DNA of 64,000 bases, from positions 62,001 through 126,000 of the forward strand of contig NZ_JAJGSX010000006.1 of NCBI RefSeq assembly GCF_021245725.1, given 5' to 3'. The position numbers and the translations under genes are program-made. Of this stretch, positions 55,301-63,440 are shown in pieces. Within the stretch, counting starts at the first letter, position 1. Each line of letters starts with the position of its first letter. The notes below the pieces were generated by a model. The model worked only from the letters and a program-made list of their open reading frames with translations. It made no database searches and was not told the origin of the DNA. The stretch comes from Pseudonocardia sp. TRM90224 (lineage in GTDB: Bacteria; Actinomycetota; Actinomycetes; Mycobacteriales; Pseudonocardiaceae).

Positions 55301-55978
55301 GCGCCCCCACCCATGCCGTTCGACCGGCCGACGCAGGAGCGCAGGGCGCAGCGGGCGGAGAAGGACCTCTCGCTGCTCGGGAAGGTCAACCCGCTCGCGC
55401 TGGAGGAGTTCGCGGCGCTCGAAGAGCGCTACCGCTTCCTCTCCACGCAGCTGGAGGACCTCAAGAACACCCGGCGCGACCTGCTCACCGTCGTCCGCGA
55501 GGTCGACGACAAGATCCTCGAGGTGTTCGCGACGGCCTATGCCGACGTCGCGCGCGAGTTCGCGATCGTCTTCCAGACGCTCTTCCCCGGCGGCGAGGGC
55601 CGGCTCGTGCTCACCGACCCCGACGACATGCTCACCACCGGCGTCGAGGTGGAGGCCCGCCCGCCGGGCAAGAAGGTCAAGCGCCTCTCGCTGCTCTCCG
55701 GCGGCGAGCGCTCCCTGACGGCGATGGCGCTGCTGGTCGCGATCTTCCGGGCCCGCCCCTCGCCGTTCTACATCCTCGACGAGATCGAGGCCGCGCTCGA
55801 CGACGTCAACCTGCGCCGGCTGATCTCGCTGATGGAGGAGCTCCGCGAGACCAGCCAGCTGATCGTCATCACGCACCAGAAGCCGACGATGGAGGTCGCC
55901 GACGCGCTGTACGGCGTGTCCATGCGCGGCGACGGCATCACGACGGTGATCAGCCAGCGACTGCGCCCCGCCAGCTGA
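52376..55978 (+). CDS. smc: Chromosome segregation protein SMC, with a repeat inserted in the hinge
   Basis: 1200 residues. The N-terminal Walker A is 'GPNGSGKS' (31-38), with the Q-loop in 'VIVGQGQLDSVLQSKPEDRR'. Two long coiled-coil arms flank a hinge at about 505-650. The C-terminal signature is 'LSGGERSLTAMALL' (about 1107), with Walker B 'YILDEIEAALDD' (about 1135). SMC organises and segregates the chromosome with ScpAB. A family A palindrome (54100-54156) lies in frame, adding about 20 residues (GQESHFPAPTGPESGFPALP, about 575-594) in a variable hinge loop. The GTG start has GGGAGAA ahead. Confidence 0.96.
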   Translation: MHLKSLTLKGFKSFASATTLRLEPGITCVVGPNGSGKSNVVDAISWVLGEQGAKALRGGKMEDVIFAGTSGRAPLGRAEVTLTIDNTDGALPIEYGEVSITRRMFRDGAGEYEINGSHCRLLDIQELLSDSGIGREMHVIVGQGQLDSVLQSKPEDRRAYIEEAAGVLKHRKRKEKALRKLDAMQANLTRLTDLTAELRRQLKPLGRQAEIARRAQAVQSELRDSRLRLAADDLVTLRDQLAREEADESAARARRAEVEEQLSVARVEQEHLETALAADAPRLAAAQDTWYRLSALAERLAGTVRLAEERRRHLGDAAEARTPGRDPDELDAEAEAVAEQEDELVAAVVEARRALSEVMDERTEHERVLAAAERAHIAAVRALADRKAGLATLAGRAEALRSGATATAEEIERLSEALAEAHERTAAAEAELEAAQDELGVLAETDTGGSLPELERRCAEAAEAHESTRKRVAELVAREREVEQQRAHWRARVDALSVGLARKDGSAALLGGDQPGVLGTVPGLITVEPWARVAIAAALGGLADAVAVESPEDAVAAIRTLRTQDAGRAALVVGEGQESHFPAPTGPESGFPALPGKPAASLVSVSGALAGTVRWLLRDVVVVDDLDAARTVVTARPELTAVTVEGDVLGAGRAEGGSGSASSALDVQAAVDEAREKREAVEQELARLRPTLEGARAEEAARLSDVESAQDAQGAAEHRKTAASAQLGRYEQAVRSATAEAERLRARRDEVEGRRADALLALEAAEQQLAVAEDEPIADEPDTEIRDTAADALNTARAAEVDARLALRTAEERARAIAGRAESLRRQALSERQARQRAAAAQESRERALTIADLVVEAGRDASARIAESLAAAVVERDAAAAARDARERALGEARLTSGRLTALMEKLTDAVHRDEVVRAQNRLRLEQLSEKVLADHGLGVEDLVAEYGPDVPVPASASEMAEYEAAKERGEDVTAPPPMPFDRPTQERRAQRAEKDLSLLGKVNPLALEEFAALEERYRFLSTQLEDLKNTRRDLLTVVREVDDKILEVFATAYADVAREFAIVFQTLFPGGEGRLVLTDPDDMLTTGVEVEARPPGKKVKRLSLLSGGERSLTAMALLVAIFRARPSPFYILDEIEAALDDVNLRRLISLMEELRETSQLIVITHQKPTMEVADALYGVSMRGDGITTVISQRLRPAS
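54100..54156. repeat. Family A nested palindrome, copy 9 (inside smc)
   Basis: GCAGGAAAG-CCA-CTTTCCTGC and GCCGGAAAG-TGG-CTTTCCTGC with spacer CCCCACAGGG. It is in frame in the smc coding region, with no stop and no frameshift. Confidence 0.95.
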
Positions 55979-56047
55979 TCGCTACGGCGCGCAGTACCCG
56001 AACTCGCGCAGGCGCAGCGCTGAGTCCCGACGGCCGGGGCAAGACGA

Positions 56048-56106
56048 GGTGCCAGGAAAGTGGCTTTCCTGTCCTGTGGCGCCAGGAAAGCCACTTTCCT
56101 GGCACC
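56048..56106. repeat. Family A repeat, copy 10 (halves exchanged)
   Basis: Here the TGG half comes first (CCAGGAAAG-TGG-CTTTCCTG) and the CCA half second (CCAGGAAAG-CCA-CTTTCCTGG), the reverse of the usual order, with spacer TCCTGTGGC and outer GGTG/CACC pairing. It lies between smc and ftsY. Confidence 0.9.
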
Positions 56107-56192
56107 GCCGCCGTGACCGCGCCAAGGGTGTGGGGAGGGTGGGTACATCCCCGCCCCACGCGTCCCACGCCCGACCATGACAGTCTTGCGCC

Positions 56193-57440
56193 GTGACCAC
56201 GCAGACACTCTGGATCGTCATCGCGGTCGCTGCTGCGGTTCTGCTCATCGCGCTCGCGTTGGGGCTGCTGCTCCAGCGGCGCAGGCGGATCAGTCTCCGC
56301 GAGCCCGAGCAGCTCGACCGCAGCGCCCAGCCGGATACGGCCCCGCCCAAGCGCGGCGGCACCTACCAGGCCGATCGCGACTTCAGCTTCACCTCCGGCG
56401 CTGAAACGGAAGAGAAGGCACCGGAGAAGGCCGAAGAGCCCCCCGCGGAGCCGCAGCCCGAGCTCGAGCCGGAGCCGGAAGCCGAGCCTGCGCGCCCGAC
56501 CGCCCCGACGGAGGAGATCCCGTCGGCCGAGGGCCGGCTTGAGCGTCTGCGTGGCCGGCTCGCCCGCTCGCGCTCCGGATTCGGCCAGGGCCTGCTCGGC
56601 CTGCTCGGCGCCGGTGAGCTCGACGAGGAGTCGTGGGAGGACGTCGAGGCGACGCTCCTGCAGGCCGACCTCGGCCCGGACATGACCCAGGAGCTGGTCG
56701 ACCGGCTGCGCACGGAGATCGCCAGCCGCGGCGTCCGCACGTCGGAGCAGGCGCGCCAGCTGCTGCGCGACGTCCTCACCGATGCGCTGCGCACCGACCT
56801 CGACCGTTCGGTGCGCGCGCTGCCGCACGACGGGCGCCCGGGGGTGCTGCTGGTGGTCGGCGTCAACGGCACCGGCAAGACGACGACCACCGGCAAGCTC
56901 GCCCGGGTCCTCGTCGGCGGTGGGCACCACGTCGTGCTGGGTGCAGCCGACACGTTCCGCGCAGCCGCTGCCGAGCAGCTCGCCACGTGGGGCGAACGGG
57001 CGGGCGCCACAGTTGTCCGCGGCGCTGAGGGCGCCGACCCTGCCAGCGTCGCGTTCGACGCGGTCAAGCGCGGCTCCGAGGAGGGCGCCGACGTCGTGCT
57101 GCTCGACACCGCGGGCCGGCTGCACACCAAGACCGGCCTGATGGACGAGCTGGACAAGGTCAAGCGGGTCGTCGAGCGGCAGTCCGTCGTCGACGAGGTC
57201 CTGCTCGTGCTGGATGCCACGACCGGCCAGAACGGGCTCACCCAGGCCCGCGTGTTCGGCGACGTCGTGAAGGTCACCGGCATCGTGCTCACCAAGCTCG
57301 ACGGCACGGCGAAGGGCGGCATCGTCTTCCGCGTCCAGCGCGAGCTCGGCGTCCCGGTGAAGCTCGTCGGGCTCGGCGAGGGCCCCGACGACCTGGCGCC
57401 CTTCGAACCGGCCGCGTTCGTCGACGCGCTGCTGAACTGA
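56193..57440 (+). CDS. ftsY: Signal recognition particle receptor FtsY
   Basis: 415 residues. An N-terminal membrane helix (about 5-28, then RRRR) is the actinobacterial feature. An acidic Pro/Glu linker follows (about 65-105), then the N domain and the GTPase G domain with 'GVNGTGKTTTTGKLA', 'AADTFRAAAAEQL', 'DTAGRLHTK', 'TKLDGTAKGG' and 'GLGEGPDDL'. It docks SRP-bound ribosomes at the translocon. CAGTCT six bases before the GTG suggests a leaderless transcript. Confidence 0.96.
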   Translation: MTTQTLWIVIAVAAAVLLIALALGLLLQRRRRISLREPEQLDRSAQPDTAPPKRGGTYQADRDFSFTSGAETEEKAPEKAEEPPAEPQPELEPEPEAEPARPTAPTEEIPSAEGRLERLRGRLARSRSGFGQGLLGLLGAGELDEESWEDVEATLLQADLGPDMTQELVDRLRTEIASRGVRTSEQARQLLRDVLTDALRTDLDRSVRALPHDGRPGVLLVVGVNGTGKTTTTGKLARVLVGGGHHVVLGAADTFRAAAAEQLATWGERAGATVVRGAEGADPASVAFDAVKRGSEEGADVVLLDTAGRLHTKTGLMDELDKVKRVVERQSVVDEVLLVLDATTGQNGLTQARVFGDVVKVTGIVLTKLDGTAKGGIVFRVQRELGVPVKLVGLGEGPDDLAPFEPAAFVDALLN

Positions 57441-57523
57441 CGCGCACGATCTCAACCGGGCGGGCCTCCGGCCCACCGGACCACCGGCGCACGTCACGGG
57501 CACACCCAGCCCCTCCACGCCGC

Positions 57524-57571
57524 GTAATCCGGATGTAACTCCCCGGCGGGTCTCGTTCACGGTGTGGAAAC
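57524..57571 (+). promoter_or_regulatory. Tandem GlnR-like sites upstream of amt
   Basis: Site 1 is GTAAT-N6-GTAAC (57524-57539). Site 2 is TTCAC-N6-GAAAC (57556-57571). Both fit the GlnR half-site rule gTnAC-N6-GaAAC. The two sites are 32 bases apart, exactly as upstream of the second amt gene. Confidence 0.7.
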
Positions 57572-57673
57572 AGCCGAGGACGGCGACGGAAACACGCCCG
57601 CCAGATAGTTCCCGCACCTGCCGCTCCAACGTGTCCAGAAGAGGCCAGCGGCGAGACGACGGGAGGGAGTTCC

Positions 57674-59056
57674 GTGCTCGACACCGGCGATACTGCATGG
57701 ATGCTCGCCAGCTCAGCGCTGGTGCTGCTGATGACACCGGGATTGGCGCTGTTCTACGGCGGCATGGTCCGGAGCAAGAGCGTGCTCAACATGATGATGA
57801 TGAGCATCTCCGCGCTCGGCCTGGTAGGCGTGCTGTGGGTGCTGTACGGCTACTCGGTGGCGTTCGGCAACGACGTCGGCGGCGGCCTGCTCGGCAACCC
57901 CGGTGAGTTCGCCGGGCTGGAGGGGCTCTTCGGCGGCACGTACCTCGCGACCGACGGCGGCCCGCCCGTCGACATCCCGCTGGTCGGGACGATCCCGGCC
58001 ACCGTGTTCGCGGCCTTCCAGGCCATGTTCGCGATCATCACGGTCGCGCTGATCTCCGGTGCGGTCGCCGACCGCATGCGCTTCGGCCCGTGGCTGCTGT
58101 TCGCCGGGCTCTGGGCGACCGTCGTGTACTTCCCGGTGGCGCACTGGGTGTTCTCGTTCGACGGCGTCACCGCCGAGACGGGCGGCTGGATCGCCAACCA
58201 GCTCAAGGCGATCGACTTCGCGGGCGGCACGGCCGTCCACATCAACGCCGGTGCGGCGGCGCTCGCGCTCGCGCTGGTGCTCGGCAAGAGGCGCGGTTGG
58301 CCGCGTGAGCCGATGCGCCCGCACAACCTCACCCTCGTGATGCTCGGCGCCGGCCTGCTCTGGTTCGGCTGGTTCGGGTTCAACGCCGGCTCGGCCGTGG
58401 CGTCCAACGGGGTCGCCGGCATCACGTTCGTCAACACCCTCGTCGCGACCTCGGCCGGCATGCTCGCGTGGCTGCTCGTCGAGCGGGTCCGCGACGGCAA
58501 GCCGACCAGCCTCGGCGCGGCGTCCGGTGTCGTGGCCGGCCTCGTCGCGATCACCCCGGCGTGTTCCGCGGTGTCCCCGCTCGGCGCGATCGCGGTCGGT
58601 GCCATCGCCGGTGTGCTGTGCGCGCTCGCGGTCGGCCTCAAGTTCCGCTTCGGCTACGACGACTCGCTCGACGTCGTCGGGGTGCACCTCGTCGGCGGTC
58701 TCGTCGGCACGCTGCTGATCGGCTTCTTCGCCACCTCCAGCGCGCCGGCCGCGGTCGACGGGCTCCTCTACGGCGGCGGGTTCGACCAGCTGTGGCGCCA
58801 GGCCGTCGGGGCGGGTGCGGTGCTGCTGTTCTCCTTCGTCGTGAGCCTCGTGCTGGCGTTCATCGTCAAGGCCGTCGTCGGGGTGCGGGTGACCGACGAG
58901 CAGGAGGCCACCGGCATCGACGAGGTGGAGCACGCGGAGTCGGGCTACGACTTCTCCAGCCTCCGCGGCGGTGGCGGCCTGGGCACGAGCTCGCCTCGCC
59001 CGCCGGCAGCGCGTGTGGAGCAGCAGGTCCCGGCAACAGCAGGCAAGGAGAGCTGA
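57674..59056 (+). CDS. amt: Ammonium transporter
   Basis: 460 residues, 11 helices. 'TPGLALFYGGMVRSKSVLNMMMM' at the N-terminus, 'DFAGGTAVHINAGAAALALA' with the pore histidine, and 'FGWFGFNAGSA' define the Amt/MEP family. The C-terminal 50 residues are soluble and would meet GlnK. GGGAGGGAG precedes the GTG. Two GlnR-like sites lie upstream, so it is probably induced in nitrogen limitation. glnK follows after three bases. Confidence 0.96.
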   Translation: MLDTGDTAWMLASSALVLLMTPGLALFYGGMVRSKSVLNMMMMSISALGLVGVLWVLYGYSVAFGNDVGGGLLGNPGEFAGLEGLFGGTYLATDGGPPVDIPLVGTIPATVFAAFQAMFAIITVALISGAVADRMRFGPWLLFAGLWATVVYFPVAHWVFSFDGVTAETGGWIANQLKAIDFAGGTAVHINAGAAALALALVLGKRRGWPREPMRPHNLTLVMLGAGLLWFGWFGFNAGSAVASNGVAGITFVNTLVATSAGMLAWLLVERVRDGKPTSLGAASGVVAGLVAITPACSAVSPLGAIAVGAIAGVLCALAVGLKFRFGYDDSLDVVGVHLVGGLVGTLLIGFFATSSAPAAVDGLLYGGGFDQLWRQAVGAGAVLLFSFVVSLVLAFIVKAVVGVRVTDEQEATGIDEVEHAESGYDFSSLRGGGGLGTSSPRPPAARVEQQVPATAGKES

Positions 59057-59398
<342 letters not shown>

Positions 59399-59404
59399 GG
59401 AAGC

Positions 59405-59460
59405 CCGGATGCATCAGGAGAGCCACTTCCCGGACCGGAAGTGGCTTTCCTGATGTCCGG
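59405..59460. repeat. Family A repeat, copy 11 (shortened)
   Basis: ATCAGGAGAGCCACTTCC - CGGACC - GGAAGTGGCTTTCCTGAT. The inner arms of each half are lost, leaving a single 18-bp stem with one mismatch. It lies between glnK and glnD. Confidence 0.75.
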
Positions 59461-59487
59461 ATCGGCGCACTTTGGGGGAGCTGCTCC

Positions 59488-61839
59488 GTGGAGGTCCTGA
59501 ACGGTTCGGGCGATGCGGGCGACCTGGCCAAGGCCCGCGGCGTCCTGCTCGACCCCGGCGCCGGCAAGCGCCGGCTCGGCGCCGAGGCGCTGCGCACGGC
59601 GCTGGTGGACCTGCACGATTTCTGGCTCTCGTCGCGGGCCGCCGCGATCGGCCTCACCGACCGCGCGGCGCTGGTCGCGGTCGGCGCGCTCGGGCGGCGC
59701 GAGCTGGCCCCGCACTCCGATCTCGACCTCGTGCTGCTGCACGACGGCCGCAAGGACGTCGAGCGGCTGGCCGAGCAGCTGTGGTACCCGCTGTGGGACG
59801 CCGGCATCGGGCTCGACCACTCGGTCCGGACCCCCGGCCAGGCCGTGCAGGTGGCCGCGACCGACCTGCGCGCGGCGTTCGGCCTGCTCGAAGCCCGGCA
59901 CATCGCGGGTGACCCCGCGCTCTCCGACAAGGTCAAGGTGGCGGTCCGGCAGGCGTGGCGCGCGGGCATCCGCAGCCGGTTCGACGAGATCGCCGATTCG
60001 GCGCAGGAGCGCTGGCGCAAGGTCGGCGATGTCGCGCACCGCGTCGAGCCCGACCTGAAGAACGGGCACGGCGGGCTGCGCGACGTCCAGCTCGTCGACG
60101 CGCTGGCCGCGGCCCAGCTCGTCGACCGGCCCGCCGCCGACGTGATCGCGGCGCGTGGCCTGCTGCTCGACGTCCGCACCGAGCTGCACCGGCTCGCCGG
60201 CCGGGCGCGGGACGTCCTGCGCGCGCAGGACGCCGACGAGGTCGCCGCCGCGCTTGAGATCGCCGACCGGTTCGAGCTGGCCAGAGCGCTGTCCGGGGCC
60301 GCCCGCTCGGTGGCGTTCGCCGCGGAGGTCGGCCTGCGATCGGCCCGGGGTGCGCTGCCTCGGCGCGGGCTCGCCGCGCTGCGCAGGGCACCGGTCCGAA
60401 GCCCCCTCGACACCGGGGTCGTCGAGCACGCGGGTGAGGTGACGCTCGCCCGCGACGCGTCGGCGGCGCGCGACCCCGCGCTCGTGCTGCGGGTGGCCGC
60501 TACCGCCGCGCGCACCGGCCTCCCGGTGGCCGCCGGGACCCTGCACCGCCTCGCCGACACCGCCCCTGAGCTGCGCGAACCGTGGCCGCGCTCGGCGCTG
60601 GGGGAGTTGCTGTCGCTGCTCGGCACCGGGCGTCCGCTCGTCGACGTCGTGGAGTCGCTCGACCGCACCGGCCTGTGGGGGCGGCTGTTCCCCGAGTGGG
60701 GCGCGGTGCGCGACCTGCCCCCGCGCGACCGCGCGCACGTCTGGACCGTCGACCGCCACCTCGTCGAGGCCTGCGCGCAGGCCGCCCGCCTCACCACCCG
60801 GGTCCACCGGCCCGACCTGCTGCTCATCGGCACGCTCCTGCACGACATCGGCAAGGGGCGCGGCGGCGACCACTCGACGATCGGCGAGTCGCTCGCGATC
60901 CAGGTGGGCCGCAGGTTGGGCTTCGGCGAGCCCGACGTCGCGCTGCTCGGCGCGATGGTGCGCCACCACCTGCTGCTGCCGCACACGGCCACACGGCGCG
61001 ACCTCGAGGACCCCACGACGATCACGCGGGTGGTCGAGACGCTCGACCACAACGGCCTGCTGCTCGACCTGCTGGAGCAGCTCGCCGAGGCCGATTCGCT
61101 CGCGACGGGCCCGGGGGTGTGGAGCCCGTGGAAGCAGACCCTGATCAGGGATCTCGCCGGCCGTTGCCGCGCGTTGATGGCAGGGGAGACGCTGCCGGCG
61201 TTCGGCGCACCCACCGAGGCCGAGCTGGCGGCCGCGGCCGCCGTGACGGCCGACGGGCGCCCACAGCTGCGGGTGGACGACACGAGCGCCCCGGCGTCCG
61301 TCGTCGTCGCGATCCCCGACCAGCCCGGCGCGCTCGCCGCGGCCGCCGGCGTGCTGGCGCTGCATTCCCTGGAGGTGCACGCGGCCGAGCTGCACACCAC
61401 GGGCGCGGTCGCGGTGTTCACGTTCACCGTCTCGCCGAAGTTCGGCGGGCTGCCCGACCCTGCTCTGCTGCGGTCCGACCTGGTCAGGGCGCTGGACGGG
61501 CGGCTCGTGCTGGCCGAGGCGCTGGCCCGCAAGGAGCGCGACTACGCGCCGATGCAACCCAGCGGCGAGGCGCCGGCACCGCCGCGGGTCAAGTGGTTCG
61601 ACGACGAGGCCACCGGCGCTGTTGTGCTGGAGCTGCGCGGCACCGACCGGATCGGGCTCCTGCACCGCATCGCCGTCGCGCTGGAGGGCTGCGGCGCCGA
61701 CCTGCGGTGGGCCCGGGTCGCGACGCTCGGCGCGTCGGTCGTCGACGCGTTCTGCCTCGACTCCGGTTCGGGCGCGGCCACGCTCGCCGCCGCCGACCGG
61801 CTGCGCATCGAGAAGGCCGTGCTCGCCGCAGCCGGCTAG
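59488..61839 (+). CDS. glnD: PII uridylyl/adenylyltransferase GlnD
   Basis: 783 residues. The nucleotidyltransferase domain has 'GALGRRELAPHSDLDLVLL' (the GxG...DxD motif). The HD domain has 'LLHDIGKGRGGDHSTIGES', which removes the modification. Two C-terminal ACT domains (about 610-680 and 715-783; 'SVVVAIPDQPGALAAAAG', 'LELRGTDRIGLLHRIAVAL') sense glutamine. The GTG has GGGGGAG eight bases ahead. The family A repeat separates it from glnK by 89 bases. Confidence 0.95.
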   Translation: MEVLNGSGDAGDLAKARGVLLDPGAGKRRLGAEALRTALVDLHDFWLSSRAAAIGLTDRAALVAVGALGRRELAPHSDLDLVLLHDGRKDVERLAEQLWYPLWDAGIGLDHSVRTPGQAVQVAATDLRAAFGLLEARHIAGDPALSDKVKVAVRQAWRAGIRSRFDEIADSAQERWRKVGDVAHRVEPDLKNGHGGLRDVQLVDALAAAQLVDRPAADVIAARGLLLDVRTELHRLAGRARDVLRAQDADEVAAALEIADRFELARALSGAARSVAFAAEVGLRSARGALPRRGLAALRRAPVRSPLDTGVVEHAGEVTLARDASAARDPALVLRVAATAARTGLPVAAGTLHRLADTAPELREPWPRSALGELLSLLGTGRPLVDVVESLDRTGLWGRLFPEWGAVRDLPPRDRAHVWTVDRHLVEACAQAARLTTRVHRPDLLLIGTLLHDIGKGRGGDHSTIGESLAIQVGRRLGFGEPDVALLGAMVRHHLLLPHTATRRDLEDPTTITRVVETLDHNGLLLDLLEQLAEADSLATGPGVWSPWKQTLIRDLAGRCRALMAGETLPAFGAPTEAELAAAAAVTADGRPQLRVDDTSAPASVVVAIPDQPGALAAAAGVLALHSLEVHAAELHTTGAVAVFTFTVSPKFGGLPDPALLRSDLVRALDGRLVLAEALARKERDYAPMQPSGEAPAPPRVKWFDDEATGAVVLELRGTDRIGLLHRIAVALEGCGADLRWARVATLGASVVDAFCLDSGSGAATLAAADRLRIEKAVLAAAG

Positions 61840-61867
61840 CGGTCTTCTCGCCGCCGGTCGAGCCCGG

Positions 61868-63163
61868 CTACCCGGCCGCCTCGGCGCGCTCGACCACCCC
61901 CGGCTCGCCGGTGCCGTCCTCGCTGATCTCTTCGAGCTCCTCGGCGTCGAGGTCGGGTTCGCCGGCGTGTGCGGCGTGGCCGGTCGCCAGCATCTCGTCG
62001 GCTCCGGCGAGCAGCCGGTGGCCGCTCGCGAGCACCCCGATCGCCAGCACGACGGCGACCGCGCCGAGTGCGAACGGGACCGCCACCCCGTACGCCTCGG
62101 CGAGCAAACCAGCGGCGAAGGGAGCCAGCCCGCCGCCGATGAACCGGATGAACCCGTACGCCGCCGACGCCACCGGCCGCTCGACCGGCGCCACCAGCAT
62201 CACCGCCTGCGTGGTGAGCGTGTTGTTGATGCCGATCAGCGCGCCGGCCGCGATCACCACGACGACCAGCGTCGGCGGCGAGTCGATCCGCGCGGCGATG
62301 ATCGCGAGGAGGGCCGCGAAGAGCGCCAGGTTGACGTACAGCGTGGGCGCCGTGCCGAACCGGCGCTGCAGCCGCGGTGCGACGAACACCGAGAAGATCG
62401 CCACGAGCACGCCCCACCCGAAGAACACCGCGCCAAGCTGGTAGATCGAGAGCCCCATCGGGAACGGGACGTAGCCGAGCATCGTGAAGAAGCCCCAGTT
62501 GTAGAGCAGCGCCGTCACACCCATCGTCAGCAGGCCGCGGTGGCGCAGGGCGGCGAGCGGCTCCGCGAGCGACGCGCGGTGGACCGGCCGAGGCGTGCTC
62601 GGGACGAACAGCACGGTCGCGACCAGCGCGATCGCCATCAGCACCGAGACGCCGAAGAACGGGCCGCGCCAGCTGACGTTGCCGAGCAACCCACCCAGCA
62701 ACGGGCCACACGCGATGCCGACGCCCAGCGCCGTTTCGTACAGGACGATCGCGCCGGCGAACCCGCCGCTGGCCGAGCCGACGATCACGGCGAGCGAGGT
62801 CGCGATGAACAGCGCGTTGCCCAGGCCCCACCCGGCCCGGAACCCGACGATCCCGCCGATGCTCCCCGACGCCCCGGCCAGCGCCGCGAACACGACGATG
62901 ATCACGAGGCCGGCGATGAGGGTGTTCTTCGCGCCGATCCGGCTCGACACCCACCCCGTCACGAGCATCGCCACTGCGGTGACCACGAGGTAGCTGGTGA
63001 ACAGCAGCGTCACCTGGCTCGGCGATGCGTGCAGCTGGTCGGCGAGCGCCGGGAGGATCGGATCGACGAGCCCGATGCCCATGAACGAGATGACGCACGC
63101 GAACGCGACGGCCCAGACGGCCTTGGGCTGCCGGAACGGGCTGGCGGGCCGGACGGTGGTCAT
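61868..63163 (-). CDS. MFS efflux transporter (DHA1 type)
   Basis: 431 residues, 12 helices. The first-loop motif 'GWVSSRIGAKNTLIAGLVII' and 'GALIGINNTLTTQAVMLVAP' fit drug:H+ antiporters, as does 'SFMGIGLVDPILPALADQL'. The C-terminal 45 residues are acidic (DLDAEELEEISEDGTGE). GGAGGAG precedes the ATG. A palindromic candidate operator lies upstream. The substrate is unknown. It interrupts the amt-glnK-glnD / amt neighbourhood. Confidence 0.9.
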   Translation of the reverse strand: MTTVRPASPFRQPKAVWAVAFACVISFMGIGLVDPILPALADQLHASPSQVTLLFTSYLVVTAVAMLVTGWVSSRIGAKNTLIAGLVIIVVFAALAGASGSIGGIVGFRAGWGLGNALFIATSLAVIVGSASGGFAGAIVLYETALGVGIACGPLLGGLLGNVSWRGPFFGVSVLMAIALVATVLFVPSTPRPVHRASLAEPLAALRHRGLLTMGVTALLYNWGFFTMLGYVPFPMGLSIYQLGAVFFGWGVLVAIFSVFVAPRLQRRFGTAPTLYVNLALFAALLAIIAARIDSPPTLVVVVIAAGALIGINNTLTTQAVMLVAPVERPVASAAYGFIRFIGGGLAPFAAGLLAEAYGVAVPFALGAVAVVLAIGVLASGHRLLAGADEMLATGHAAHAGEPDLDAEELEEISEDGTGEPGVVERAEAAG

Positions 63164-63192
63164 GCGGGAGCTCCTCCAAGACGGCAACGGTC

Positions 63193-63207
63193 GATAGCAT
63201 AGCTAAC
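63193..63207 (-). promoter_or_regulatory. Candidate operator/-10 region of the MFS gene
   Basis: GTTAGCTATGCTATC (reverse strand) holds a near-palindrome (TAGC-TATGCTA) and a TATGCT -10-like hexamer, 30-45 bases before the ATG. It resembles MarR-type operators; no MarR gene is in the window. Confidence 0.35.
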
Positions 63208-63230
63208 GGTCAGTCGTCACAACCCCGATG

Positions 63231-63292
63231 TCCCCACCGTTTTGCCAACCTGCACGCCGTTTCGGGTGTGCAGGTTGGCAAAACGGTGGGGA
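63231..63292. repeat. Family B inverted repeat, copy 3
   Basis: Perfect 25-bp arms (beginning TCCCCACCGTTTTGCCAACC) and a 12-base loop. It lies between two divergent starts, so it cannot be a terminator for either flanking gene. Confidence 0.92.
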
Positions 63293-63326
63293 AGTTCGCG
63301 ACTGCTCGACCGTGCGCAACCCTCAC

Positions 63327-63374
63327 GTCACGCAGACGTAACACTGCCTACGGGTCAGTTCACGTTGCCGAAAC
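63327..63374 (+). promoter_or_regulatory. Tandem GlnR-like sites upstream of the second amt
   Basis: Site 1 is GTCAC-N6-GTAAC (63327-63342). Site 2 is TTCAC-N6-GAAAC (63359-63374). Spacing and arrangement equal those at 57524-57571. Confidence 0.7.
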
Positions 63375-63440
63375 ACGTGGTCGCGGGCCTGTAACACCCG
63401 GCTTTGACCATCTCCGCAGCCGACAAGCGGAGGAGTGCGG

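Noticed and set aside
52355..55876. A 1173-codon reverse frame opposite smc
   Set aside because: Shadow of the coiled-coil coding sequence; smc motifs are intact on the forward strand.
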